The translations under genes and the position numbers were made by a program. The notes beneath the pieces were generated by a model. The model searched no databases, was not told the origin of the DNA, and saw only the letters and a list, made by a program, of their open reading frames with translations. A stretch of DNA of 64,000 nt, from positions 1-64,000 of the forward strand of contig DAOTTQ010000046.1 in the NCBI GenBank assembly GCA_034437555.1, in the 5' to 3' direction. The first letter of the stretch is position 1. Each line of letters opens with the position of its first letter. Source of the DNA: JANWYT01 sp034437555. GTDB taxonomy: Bacteria > Chloroflexota > Anaerolineae > Aggregatilineales > Phototrophicaceae. This document shows positions 24,315 through 32,303 of this stretch, in pieces.

Positions 24315-26492
24315 ATGCAGACTTACATCCAACGCCAATGGGAGTTTATTGAACGCCCTTTTCGTCCAGATGGGCTACCCCATACCGAAACGATCTTTAC
24401 CATCGGGAATGGCTTAATTGGCACTAGAGGCACATTTGAGGAAGGGTATCCTAACAATACCCCGACAACGTTCATGGCAGGTATTTTTAATCATCCCGAA
24501 GGTGAACTTGTACCCGAACTCATTGCCTTACCTAATTGGCTAGACTTTAACATCAAAATAGATGGCGAATCTTTTCAGCTTAGCAGTGGTAAAATTTTAG
24601 GTTATGAGCGCACCCTCAACATGAAAAACGCGGTGTTATCGCGTGGTGTTCTTTGGCAAAGCTCATCAGGGAAGGTCATTCGTTTTGCCTTCGAGCGTTT
24701 TGCCAGCCTTGCAAACCCACACCTTGCCACCCTGCGCGTTCTCATCCAGCCTCTTACTCATAACGCCAATATTGTTATTAGTAGTGCGCTAGACGGCTCA
24801 CAAGCTGACGAAACCAATATCAATCATTGGGCAGTTTTAACGGGCTACGCCGAAGAGAACACCATTAGCATTCATGGCAAGGCAAGCCAAAGCGGTTATG
24901 AAGTAGCAATGTCCGCCTCTCTCACTCTCTCTAAAGCGGGCTTGGAAGTGAAAACTTCTAATGCAACAGCAAACACCCCCAAACACCTAACTGAATTTCA
25001 GTTAAATAAAAATGAAAAAATAGAAGTGACCAAAATTGTAGCGTTCCATAGCACACGCGATACGGATACACCGCTACAAAAAGCCCGCGAAACGCTTGAT
25101 TCAGCTCTTTCTATGGGATACGAAGCCATCAAACAAGCGCATGAAGCCAGTTGGGAAGCGTACTGGGATAACTTCGACATTCTTATTGAAGGTGACGAAG
25201 TGGCACAGCGTGGTGTGCGTTTCTGCACCTATCACCTTCTTATTGCCACCTCCACCCAAGATGAGCGCGTGAGCATTGGCGCAAAAACGCTTAGTGGCTA
25301 TGGCTACAAAGGGCATGTATTTTGGGACACAGAATTGTTTATGTTACCCCCCATGACATTTGCCCAACCCGAACTTGCCAAACGATTGCTCATGTATCGC
25401 TATCACAATCTAACAGGCGCACGCAACAAAGCACGAGAAGCGGGCTATAAGGGGGCAATGTTCCCATGGGAAAGCACCGATACAGGCGAAGAAACAACTC
25501 CGCGTTGGGTGGGTAAAGATAAAGACATTCGCATCTATACCGGCGATAACGAACAGCACATCTCATCCGACATTGCCTATGCCATACTACAGTTTTGGCA
25601 TTGGACAGGGGATGACGCGTGGTTTACCGCATATGGTGCAGAAATTGTGCTAGATACCTCTGTATTTTGGGGAAGCCGTGTAGAGCATAACGAAGAAAAA
25701 GACCGTTATGAGCTAAAAATGCAAATAGGTCCCGATGAATACCACGAAAACATTGATAACAGCGTTTTTACCAATCGGATTGTGGTGTGGCATTTGCGCC
25801 AATCCCTATCGTTACTGGCATGGCTAAAAGTAAATCACGTTAGCGATTATGACCGCCTCGTCACCACGCTTGGCATAGACGAAAGCACAACAGCACTTTG
25901 GAAGACCATCACAGAGAAGATGTTTATTCCTAGAATACAGCACGAAACAGGCGAAATCTTTGAGCAATTTGAGGGATTCTTTGAGAAGCTACAGCCCTTG
26001 AACCTGGAGGATTACACCCCAAAAACAACCAATATTGATGCAATTTTAGGGCATCACGACATCCAAAGCATCCGTGCCATTAAGCAGGCAGACGTTGTCA
26101 TGTTGATGGCGTTGTTAGGCAATGAACTAGGCAACAAGGATTTCTTAAAAAGAAACTGGGATGTTTACAGCGTTTTATGCGACCACGGGTCATCGTTAAG
26201 TCCCGCCGTACATAGTTGGGTTGCCTCACAACTGGGGCTTCCAGAGCTTGCCTATGAGCTTTTTGTATATGCATCTACCATTGACCTTGAAGACCATAAA
26301 GGCAACGTTCACGATGGCATCCACGCCGCAAACTGTGGCGGTGTGTGGCAAGCTGTGGTGCTTGGGTTCTGTGGTTTACACATTGCCAACGGTGAAGTGA
26401 AGGTTTCACCAAACCTACCTGCTCATTGGCGACGGGTTAAGTTTAACGTCTACTACAAGGGCAAACGCCAAATATTTGACATTCAAAAATAA
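24315..26492 (+). CDS. GH65 disaccharide phosphorylase (kojibiose phosphorylase-like)
   Basis: A 725-residue glycoside hydrolase family 65 phosphorylase. It should split an alpha-glucoside with phosphate to give beta-glucose-1-phosphate. The N-terminal beta domain (IGNGLIGTRGTFEEGYPNN) is followed by an (alpha/alpha)6 barrel. Core motifs are HVFWDTELFMLPPM, GYKGAMFPWESTDTGEETTP and IGPDEYHENIDNSVFTN, where Glu475 is the expected general acid. These motifs look closer to kojibiose-type enzymes than to trehalose or maltose phosphorylases as I recall them. The neighbouring otsAB genes keep trehalose possible, so substrate is uncertain. Beta-phosphoglucomutase follows, as expected for beta-glucose-1-phosphate. 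Confidence 0.9.
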   Translation: MQTYIQRQWEFIERPFRPDGLPHTETIFTIGNGLIGTRGTFEEGYPNNTPTTFMAGIFNHPEGELVPELIALPNWLDFNIKIDGESFQLSSGKILGYERTLNMKNAVLSRGVLWQSSSGKVIRFAFERFASLANPHLATLRVLIQPLTHNANIVISSALDGSQADETNINHWAVLTGYAEENTISIHGKASQSGYEVAMSASLTLSKAGLEVKTSNATANTPKHLTEFQLNKNEKIEVTKIVAFHSTRDTDTPLQKARETLDSALSMGYEAIKQAHEASWEAYWDNFDILIEGDEVAQRGVRFCTYHLLIATSTQDERVSIGAKTLSGYGYKGHVFWDTELFMLPPMTFAQPELAKRLLMYRYHNLTGARNKAREAGYKGAMFPWESTDTGEETTPRWVGKDKDIRIYTGDNEQHISSDIAYAILQFWHWTGDDAWFTAYGAEIVLDTSVFWGSRVEHNEEKDRYELKMQIGPDEYHENIDNSVFTNRIVVWHLRQSLSLLAWLKVNHVSDYDRLVTTLGIDESTTALWKTITEKMFIPRIQHETGEIFEQFEGFFEKLQPLNLEDYTPKTTNIDAILGHHDIQSIRAIKQADVVMLMALLGNELGNKDFLKRNWDVYSVLCDHGSSLSPAVHSWVASQLGLPELAYELFVYASTIDLEDHKGNVHDGIHAANCGGVWQAVVLGFCGLHIANGEVKVSPNLPAHWRRVKFNVYYKGKRQIFDIQK

Positions 26493-26552
26493 GCAAACTT
26501 CTCAATAGGGACAAGGCACAAATGCTCTGTCCCCTTATACTAGGAAAGAACA

Positions 26553-27206
26553 ATGACCTTCAAAGGATTTATCTTTGATTTGGATGGTGTGATTACAGAC
26601 ACTGCCGAATATCATTATTTGGCGTGGCAAAAACTGTGTGACGATCAAGGATGGGCATTTACAAAAGAAGATAATGACCGTCTAAGAGGGGTATCACGCA
26701 TGGCAAGCCTAGACATCATCTTAGAGATTAACCAAATAACCCTGCCCGATGAAACAAAGCAACGTCTTGCAGACGATAAAAACAATGCCTATCTCGCCTA
26801 CTTAGAGCATATTACGCCCAAAGATTTGCTTCCAAATATCCTTGATTTTATAAAAGAAGCAAAGGCTTCTGGGATTCTGATAGGCTTAGGAAGCGCAAGC
26901 AAAAACGCTCTCACGGTTCTCAAACGCCTTAACACCCTCACCTTGTTTGATGTGATTGGTGACGGACATAGTGTAGTCAATAGCAAGCCCGCCCCCGATT
27001 TATTCGTTTGGGTGGCAGGCGCAATGAGGCTGAATCCTAAGCAATGTGTGGTCTTTGAGGATGCGGCTTCTGGGGTAGACGCTGCGCTTGCTGGCGGGTT
27101 CTGGGTGGTGGGCATTGGCACGCAAGACCGTCTTCCCCACGCACATTTGCGCTACGACACCACAACATCCTTAGGTGTAGCTACCGTTTTGGCGTTACAA
27201 ACGTAA
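26553..27206 (+). CDS. pgmB: Beta-phosphoglucomutase
   Basis: A 217-residue HAD enzyme that turns beta-glucose-1-phosphate into glucose-6-phosphate. The catalytic FDLDGVITDTAEYHYLAW supplies the nucleophile Asp and the acid/base Asp. RLRGVSRMASLDIIL is the substrate-specific loop of beta-PGMs. The phosphate-binding region is SASKNALTVLKRL and the last loop is VVFEDAASGVDAALAGG. It follows the inverting GH65 phosphorylase by 60 bp and completes the route from disaccharide to glycolysis. It is the last gene of the operon, before the terminator at 27238. Confidence 0.94.
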   Translation: MTFKGFIFDLDGVITDTAEYHYLAWQKLCDDQGWAFTKEDNDRLRGVSRMASLDIILEINQITLPDETKQRLADDKNNAYLAYLEHITPKDLLPNILDFIKEAKASGILIGLGSASKNALTVLKRLNTLTLFDVIGDGHSVVNSKPAPDLFVWVAGAMRLNPKQCVVFEDAASGVDAALAGGFWVVGIGTQDRLPHAHLRYDTTTSLGVATVLALQT

Positions 27207-27237
27207 AATTTTAGCGTTATCCCCTAATTTAAAAGGC

Positions 27238-27273
27238 AAAAAACAGCCCTCTCATCTGCAAAGGGCTGTTTTA
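27238..27273 (+). terminator. Intrinsic terminator of the sugar operon
   Basis: AAACAGCCCT (27241-27250) pairs with AAGGGCTGTTT (27261-27271), an ideal hairpin ending in a short T tract. It marks the 3' end of the operon starting at 18813. Confidence 0.85.
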
Positions 27274-27447
27274 ATGATGCTACCCGTTAAATACCACTTT
27301 GAAACATACCGATAAGTCGTATCTGCAAATGGATGCACATCCAAAACATGATTGTTATTCCATTGTAATAGGTGTTTGGGGATGTTTATCACTACTTTAA
27401 CCGAGAGGTATCGCCTATGCTCAAGAGGTAAAATAAGAGGATATAGA

Positions 27448-28323
27448 ATGAAACCTACAATTTTAGTAACGGGTGCACCCGGTAATGTTGGCAGTGAAGT
27501 CGTACGTGGGCTAGAAGCGAAAGGGATTCCCATTCGAGTAGGCGCGTTCCATCCAGAGAGTGCGCGTGCGACATTTGGTGAAACCATTGAGGTTACGCAC
27601 TTCGATTTCTTAAATCCAGAAACATTTGCCAAAACGTTTGAAGGCATTGAGCGCATGTTCTTAATTAGACCCCCCGCCCTCTCTAATGTAGATCGTGACA
27701 TTGCACCTGCCGTCCGTGCGGCAGTTGATGCAGGTGTAAAGCACATTGTGTTTTTGTCACTTCAGGGCGTAGAGAACAATCGCGTTGTGCCACACTATAA
27801 GATAGAGCAATTCATTCTAAGCGTGGATGTTAAGTATACCTTCCTGCGTGCTAGCTTCTTTATGCAAAATTTGTCTACCACACAAGCAAAAGAAATTCGT
27901 GAACGTAACGAAATTGGTCTGCCCGTTGGCAAAGCCAAAACCAGCTTTATTGACGTACGTGACATCGGCGCGGTTGCCGTGTGTGCGCTTACAGAAGAAA
28001 CCCACTACAATAAAAGCTACACTCTCACAGGGAGCGAAGCCTTAGATTACTACGAAGTAGCAAGCATATTCTCTTCAATCTTAAAGCGGAATATTCGCTA
28101 CACCAATCCTAATGTCATCCTGTTTGTGCAAAACATGCTTGCAGAGAACAACAAACTAGGCTATACCCTCGTTGTAGCGGCGTTATACACCATTACACGC
28201 TTTGGTAACGCCAAAGAAATCACGCATGATGTTGAAACTCTTTTAAAACGCGCCCCGATTCTATTTGAGCAATTCGTCAAAGATTATCAGGACGTGTGGA
28301 AGCCCAACATCAGCAAAGCCTAG
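27448..28323 (+). CDS. NmrA-like NAD(P)-binding protein
   Basis: A 291-residue atypical short-chain dehydrogenase. The N-terminal Rossmann motif is ILVTGAPGNVGSEVVRGL. IERMFLIRPP and HIVFLSLQGVENN match the NmrA/NAD(P)H azoreductase-like family. These proteins bind NAD(P), act as redox sensors or reductases, and often lack a classical catalytic Tyr-Lys pair. I start at ATG 27448, which has an AAGAGG site; the frame is open 32 codons further upstream. It stands alone, after the sugar-operon terminator. Confidence 0.85.
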   Translation: MKPTILVTGAPGNVGSEVVRGLEAKGIPIRVGAFHPESARATFGETIEVTHFDFLNPETFAKTFEGIERMFLIRPPALSNVDRDIAPAVRAAVDAGVKHIVFLSLQGVENNRVVPHYKIEQFILSVDVKYTFLRASFFMQNLSTTQAKEIRERNEIGLPVGKAKTSFIDVRDIGAVAVCALTEETHYNKSYTLTGSEALDYYEVASIFSSILKRNIRYTNPNVILFVQNMLAENNKLGYTLVVAALYTITRFGNAKEITHDVETLLKRAPILFEQFVKDYQDVWKPNISKA

Positions 28324-28347
28324 TTTGGTCCCGCCATTTGTATATTT

Positions 28348-29268
28348 CTAGGGGGTTTTGTTCGTTACAACAATAACAACACCCCCTAGAATAATCACCA
28401 TCGCAACCACGCCCAAAAGTGTAATCGTTTCACCCACAAATATCACACCTAAAAGCACCGCCACAATAGGGTTTACATACGCATAACTCGTCGCAAGCGC
28501 AGGGCGCACGTTGTCAAGCAAATACATATAAGAGGTAAACCCAATCAACGAGCCAAACGTTGCCAAGTAAAGCATGGCAAGCGTTGCGTTAAAGCTAAAT
28601 TCACGAATAGGTTCACCGATAAGTAGTGCCAACACGCCAAGTACCAAAAACGCACCCACCAGTTCCCATCCAATTGCCATCATGCCCTTAGGTAGTTCAA
28701 TCTTACGGCTGATAATAGACCCCAGTGACCAGCCTAGAGGTCCCAACAAAAGCGCAAGCGCGCCCTGTGGATTAGCACGCAAATCGCCCCCACTATTCAG
28801 TAATAAAATCCCTAAGAAGCCTATGAACAGCCCAAACCACTCACGGCGTGAAGAAGACCGCCAAACTAATGCCGAGAAAATAGCCACCCACAACGGCACA
28901 GAAGCCACCGAAAGCGCGGCAATACCACTAGAAACCCATTGTTCAGCAAAAGAAACACTGGTTGTACCAATGCCCAGCGTCATAACGCCAACAAACATCG
29001 CATTCAAAATTTGCTTTAAGGGGGGCATGGCTTGGCGTTTCCATAGTAGATAGCCCATCACCAGCACGCTAGAAAGACCAAAGCGTAATGCATTCAATGT
29101 TACAGGGGGAAACATCTCTAAACCAATGCGAATGGCAAGGTATGTTGACCCCCAGATGATATAAACACTAATGAGCGCAAGAATAACGGTAGTGCGACGA
29201 TTATCCTCACGATTTTGCCAAGAAAAAACACTCGTGGTTGGTGTAACAGATGGCGATGCTTTTGCCAT
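28348..29268 (-). CDS. EamA/DMT superfamily transporter
   Basis: A 306-residue protein of ten membrane helices in two five-helix EamA repeats. Typical motifs are SVYIIWGSTYLAIRIGLE near the first helix and FTSYMYLLDNVRPALATSYAYVNPIVAVLLG near the end. The family exports amino acids, purines or other small metabolites, or imports nucleotide-sugars; the substrate cannot be assigned. It converges on the NmrA-like gene, and an O-methyltransferase gene lies 90 bp upstream on the same strand. Confidence 0.9.
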   Translation of the reverse strand: MAKASPSVTPTTSVFSWQNREDNRRTTVILALISVYIIWGSTYLAIRIGLEMFPPVTLNALRFGLSSVLVMGYLLWKRQAMPPLKQILNAMFVGVMTLGIGTTSVSFAEQWVSSGIAALSVASVPLWVAIFSALVWRSSSRREWFGLFIGFLGILLLNSGGDLRANPQGALALLLGPLGWSLGSIISRKIELPKGMMAIGWELVGAFLVLGVLALLIGEPIREFSFNATLAMLYLATFGSLIGFTSYMYLLDNVRPALATSYAYVNPIVAVLLGVIFVGETITLLGVVAMVIILGGVVIVVTNKTP

Positions 29269-29358
29269 TGCGGGTCTCCTTGAAATGGGCTACCCATTCA
29301 TTAGACCACAGTACGCCCCACTGTCTATAACCATTCGAACATGGCTACACCAGTTAAG

Positions 29359-30021
29359 TTACTCATTCACGCGAATCAGCATCAGCCCATCATAGCCTTT
29401 TTCACCGACGGTTTGTAACGCCGTTGCGCTCACCCTTTTTTCACGCCCCACAGCCTCTGTAAATTCACGTACGCCCTTAACATTGGCATCGTCACTATTG
29501 CCGTTAATCACTTTGCCATCGCGCACCACGTTATCCATAATAATCAAGGTGCCAACACGCGATAATTTTATTGCCCACTCAAAATATGGCAGGTTATTGG
29601 GCTTGTCCGCATCAATAAAGACAAGGTCAAAGGGGGCTTCGGACACCAATTCTGGTAGTGTGTGAATTGCTTCCCCCACACGCACCTCTATTTGGCTTGC
29701 TAAGCCCGCATGGTCGATGTTCTTACGAGCTACTTTGGCATATTCAGGGCTATATTCTAGCGTAATTAGTTTGCCATCTTTGGGGAGTGCGCGCGCCAAA
29801 CAAATGGCGCTGTATCCGCCCAAAGTGCCAATTTCAAGAATTTTTCTTGCGCCCTGAATTTGTGCCAAAAGCGTGAGCAACATGCCCTGATTAGGCGCAA
29901 CGGCGATATTAGGCAAGCCCCCTGTTTCAGATTCCTTTAGGGTCGCGTCTAAAATGGGGTCATCATGGAGGATATGTTGATTAAAGTAACGGTCTACTTG
30001 CGCCCATAAACTTAAAGACAT
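29359..30021 (-). CDS. SAM-dependent O-methyltransferase (class I, CCoAMT-like)
   Basis: A 220-residue methyltransferase. SAM-binding motif I is KILEIGTLGGYSAICLARAL. Motifs LITLEYSPEYAKVARKNI and FDLVFIDADKPNNLPYFEWA follow, with a metal-binding Asp in FIDADK and another Asp-Asn in IMDNVVRDGKV. This is the cation-dependent catechol/caffeoyl-CoA O-methyltransferase family (methyltransf_3). Bacterial members methylate small phenolics or have unknown substrates. Nothing adjoining points to a pathway. Confidence 0.9.
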   Translation of the reverse strand: MSLSLWAQVDRYFNQHILHDDPILDATLKESETGGLPNIAVAPNQGMLLTLLAQIQGARKILEIGTLGGYSAICLARALPKDGKLITLEYSPEYAKVARKNIDHAGLASQIEVRVGEAIHTLPELVSEAPFDLVFIDADKPNNLPYFEWAIKLSRVGTLIIMDNVVRDGKVINGNSDDANVKGVREFTEAVGREKRVSATALQTVGEKGYDGLMLIRVNE

Positions 30022-30096
30022 TTGGGTTTTCCCTTTGTGTGAAAGCTAAATCATCGCATGTCATTATACTGCAATGTACGCTGTAGGGACGCTATG

Positions 30097-30645
30097 TTAG
30101 GCTAATGCGGGTAGATACTCGGTTTTCAGGCTTTTGATGTGTTCTATCACATGACCCACCATCATATACAGAAGGGCGCGAACACTCACAGGATAGCCAC
30201 TGGCAATCCCAACACGCTCACTGACTTCGCTGGTAATAGCTCGAAAACTAAGGAGATTGGCACGCCTTAAATGCTCAAACTCATCTAATAGGTCAGCAAG
30301 GGTGCGTTGCGAAAAGAACGCTTCCTTAACGTATTCGTCTTGGTCAAAGCCTTCTAGCGGTGATTTGTCATTGCGAGAGATACGTAATGCCCGATACGAG
30401 AAAACACGCTCCGTATCGTTAATGTGTCCGAGCATCTCTTTAATGCTCCATTGATCGGGTGCGTAGCGAAAGTCTGCCTGCGTGTTGTTAATGGGCGCAA
30501 GTACCTCACGCAAAGCACTCATCTGGGATTCTAGTAAATCAAAAATGTCGCCGTCAGGCACGTGCTGAATATAGACTGCATAAAATGCGCCATATTCGCC
30601 GTCTTGGGGGCGTTGAATAAAGGGTGTTTGTGGTGAGTGGGTCAT
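30097..30645 (-). CDS. DinB family protein
   Basis: A 182-residue helical protein of the DinB-like/YfiT metal-binding superfamily. RYAPDQWSIKEMLGHINDTERVFSYRALRISRND and a later MVGHVIEHIKSLK supply the three conserved His expected to bind a metal. Some relatives are thiol transferases using bacillithiol or mycothiol, but most members have no known role. It has a reasonable ATG 30645 start. It is separate from its neighbours. Confidence 0.88.
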   Translation of the reverse strand: MTHSPQTPFIQRPQDGEYGAFYAVYIQHVPDGDIFDLLESQMSALREVLAPINNTQADFRYAPDQWSIKEMLGHINDTERVFSYRALRISRNDKSPLEGFDQDEYVKEAFFSQRTLADLLDEFEHLRRANLLSFRAITSEVSERVGIASGYPVSVRALLYMMVGHVIEHIKSLKTEYLPALA

Positions 30646-30772
30646 GATTCGTCCTACCTAGCACTATTAGAGTAAGTTATCGGGTTTACCACACTTTAGC
30701 ACAAACCCAAAGTCATTGCCTAGCACCGCTTAGGGATACTTTCAAAAGATTTATTGCTCATGATAAGATGAG

Positions 30773-31378
30773 TCATTTTAGACTTTCTGCACGACGTTTA
30801 ATTTCATCGTTCATAGCTACAAAACCTTCTGGTGCGTCCTTCATCATAGGTAACCGCTTAAATATTGGGGACAATGAACCACTATAATGCTCATAGTTGT
30901 ATAACAGCGTTTCCCCATTTTCAAGCTCGGTTAGCATAAAGTGATGTTCACCATCAAACACACCCTTAAACCCCGTTTTTTGTCACCAAGCAAAATGATT
31001 TTCGTTTTCAAGTGTAATCACCGCAGGCGAAAAAGTATAATCGAGTCCACCAGGGAGCTTAACCCTTAACGTGATGAAGTCACCTAATTGGGGTGGATTT
31101 TCTTGTTGTGGAAGCAGCATGGTACTCCACTCGGTATAAGCGGTAAAGTTCATTAGCACTTGCCCATGATTACCTCTTATTAATAACTCTTCAAAACCGA
31201 TGTCTTGTAGTGTTTTTGAACTTCCAGTGAGAAGACTTGCATTGTGTGGAATAAGGGCAACCACACGAGATAAAACCTCTAATTTTTGTTCAAACACCTC
31301 AACCTGAACGCCTCGTTCAGATAAAATTTATGCTGCAGTACGAATTTGTTCATCTGTTGCTGGCGTATTAAATGTCAT
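30773..31378 (-). pseudogene. Broken chimera: LUD-like N-terminus joined to SRPBCC C-terminus
   Basis: From ATG 31378 one frame reads through to the stop at 30773 if two stop codons are ignored: TAA at 31330-31328 (codon 17) and TGA at 30985-30983 (codon 132). The first part resembles an LUD-domain protein (MTFNTPATDEQIRTAA, VVALIPHNASLLTGSSKTLQ, DIGFEELL). After about residue 77 it becomes an SRPBCC (polyketide cyclase/START-like) protein lacking its first strand: NFTAYTEWSTMLLP, LPGGLDYTFSPAVITLENE, then FDGEHHFMLTELENGETLLY and GFVAMNDEIKRRAESL. A deletion probably fused two neighbours before or after the stops arose. A MarR regulator is divergent from it. Confidence 0.7.
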
Positions 31379-31420
31379 TAGAAGCTCTCTATTTGTTTTT
31401 ATAGTTACCTTAAAATGTAG

Positions 31421-31432
31421 TTGCATTTGCAA
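31421..31432. promoter_or_regulatory. Candidate MarR operator
   Basis: TTGCATTTGCAA is an inverted repeat (TTGCA-TT-TGCAA) in the gap between the MarR gene and the divergent pseudogene. Flanking bases partly extend the symmetry. Position and form fit a MarR-family site. Confidence 0.45.
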
Positions 31433-31507
31433 ATATTGTCAAGAGAATTAAACTGTACTGTGCTGTAATATGAGGTCTTCCAAAGGGATTATATTTGGCG
31501 GGGAATC

Positions 31508-31960
31508 ATGTTTAACGTCTGGAACAATAAAGAACAACGCATGTGGCTAACGCTGGTGCGTTCATTCGGAACACTAGAACAAAAATTAAGTGCAGATATG
31601 GAACAAGAAAACGGGCTACCCATGGCGTGGTACGATGTACTTGTAGCTTTATATCACTATGATACTGATGACGGAATGTGCATGAATCAACTTGCAGATA
31701 CTATTATGATGAGTAATAGTGGGCTAACGAGGCTCATTGACCGCATAATAGAAGCAGGGCTTATCGAACGAAACAGGGCAAAAGACCGCCGTATGGTCTT
31801 TGTATCACTTACAACAGTGGGCAAACAGAGAATCGAGAGTGTATTTCCACAGCATCAACAGCGCGTTAAAGATTATTTTTTAAGTCACCTTAGTGATGAT
31901 GAGATGAGCATCATCCAACAAGTCTTTCAGCGTGTTTTGTCAAAAAGCGAACGGAGCTAG
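31508..31960 (+). CDS. MarR family transcriptional regulator
   Basis: A 150-residue winged-helix regulator. MCMNQLADTIMMSNSGLTRLIDRIIEAGLIERNRAKDRR is the DNA-recognition helix and wing of the MarR family. The flanking helices form the dimerisation domain. It is divergent from the broken LUD/SRPBCC gene, which it probably once controlled. With that target dead, its remaining role may be autoregulation or control of distant genes. The palindrome at 31421 lies 75 bp upstream. Confidence 0.92.
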   Translation: MFNVWNNKEQRMWLTLVRSFGTLEQKLSADMEQENGLPMAWYDVLVALYHYDTDDGMCMNQLADTIMMSNSGLTRLIDRIIEAGLIERNRAKDRRMVFVSLTTVGKQRIESVFPQHQQRVKDYFLSHLSDDEMSIIQQVFQRVLSKSERS

Positions 31961-32303
31961 AGTGATTAGCTCATTTCTAATGACCCATAAGTAACAGTCG
32001 CATTGCTTTTTCGCCAGTGTGATATCTAAAATAACCACACTTCCTCTCATTAATCAGCGTAGCGTCAAACTAAGTACACCTTCATCAGAAGAATTTCACT
32101 GTTTTAGGGCTTGTTTGACGTATTCTCATCCAGTTCTACGAATTTCTTGGGTGGGTTATTTATCTTGCTCAACATCCCCAAATAACAAAAAACCGTCAAA
32201 TAAGACCAAATGTAATGCCCTCTCTCTGACCTTATTCACTGAATAAAAAGCACGTTGTCTGACACAATAAGAGCATGACATCAGCCTATTAGTGAGAGAA
32301 CAC
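31961..32303. other. Intergenic region between marR and sdhA
   Basis: About 340 bp with no recognisable gene. Short open frames exist on both strands (for example minus-strand 32235-32104), but none has a start, ribosome site or family resemblance. It must contain the sdhA promoter, but I could not pick one with confidence. Confidence 0.6.

Noticed and set aside
32019..32246. 75-codon plus-strand frame between marR and sdhA, and an opposing 44-codon minus-strand frame
   Set aside because: Composition is not protein-like, there is no ribosome site and no family resemblance.
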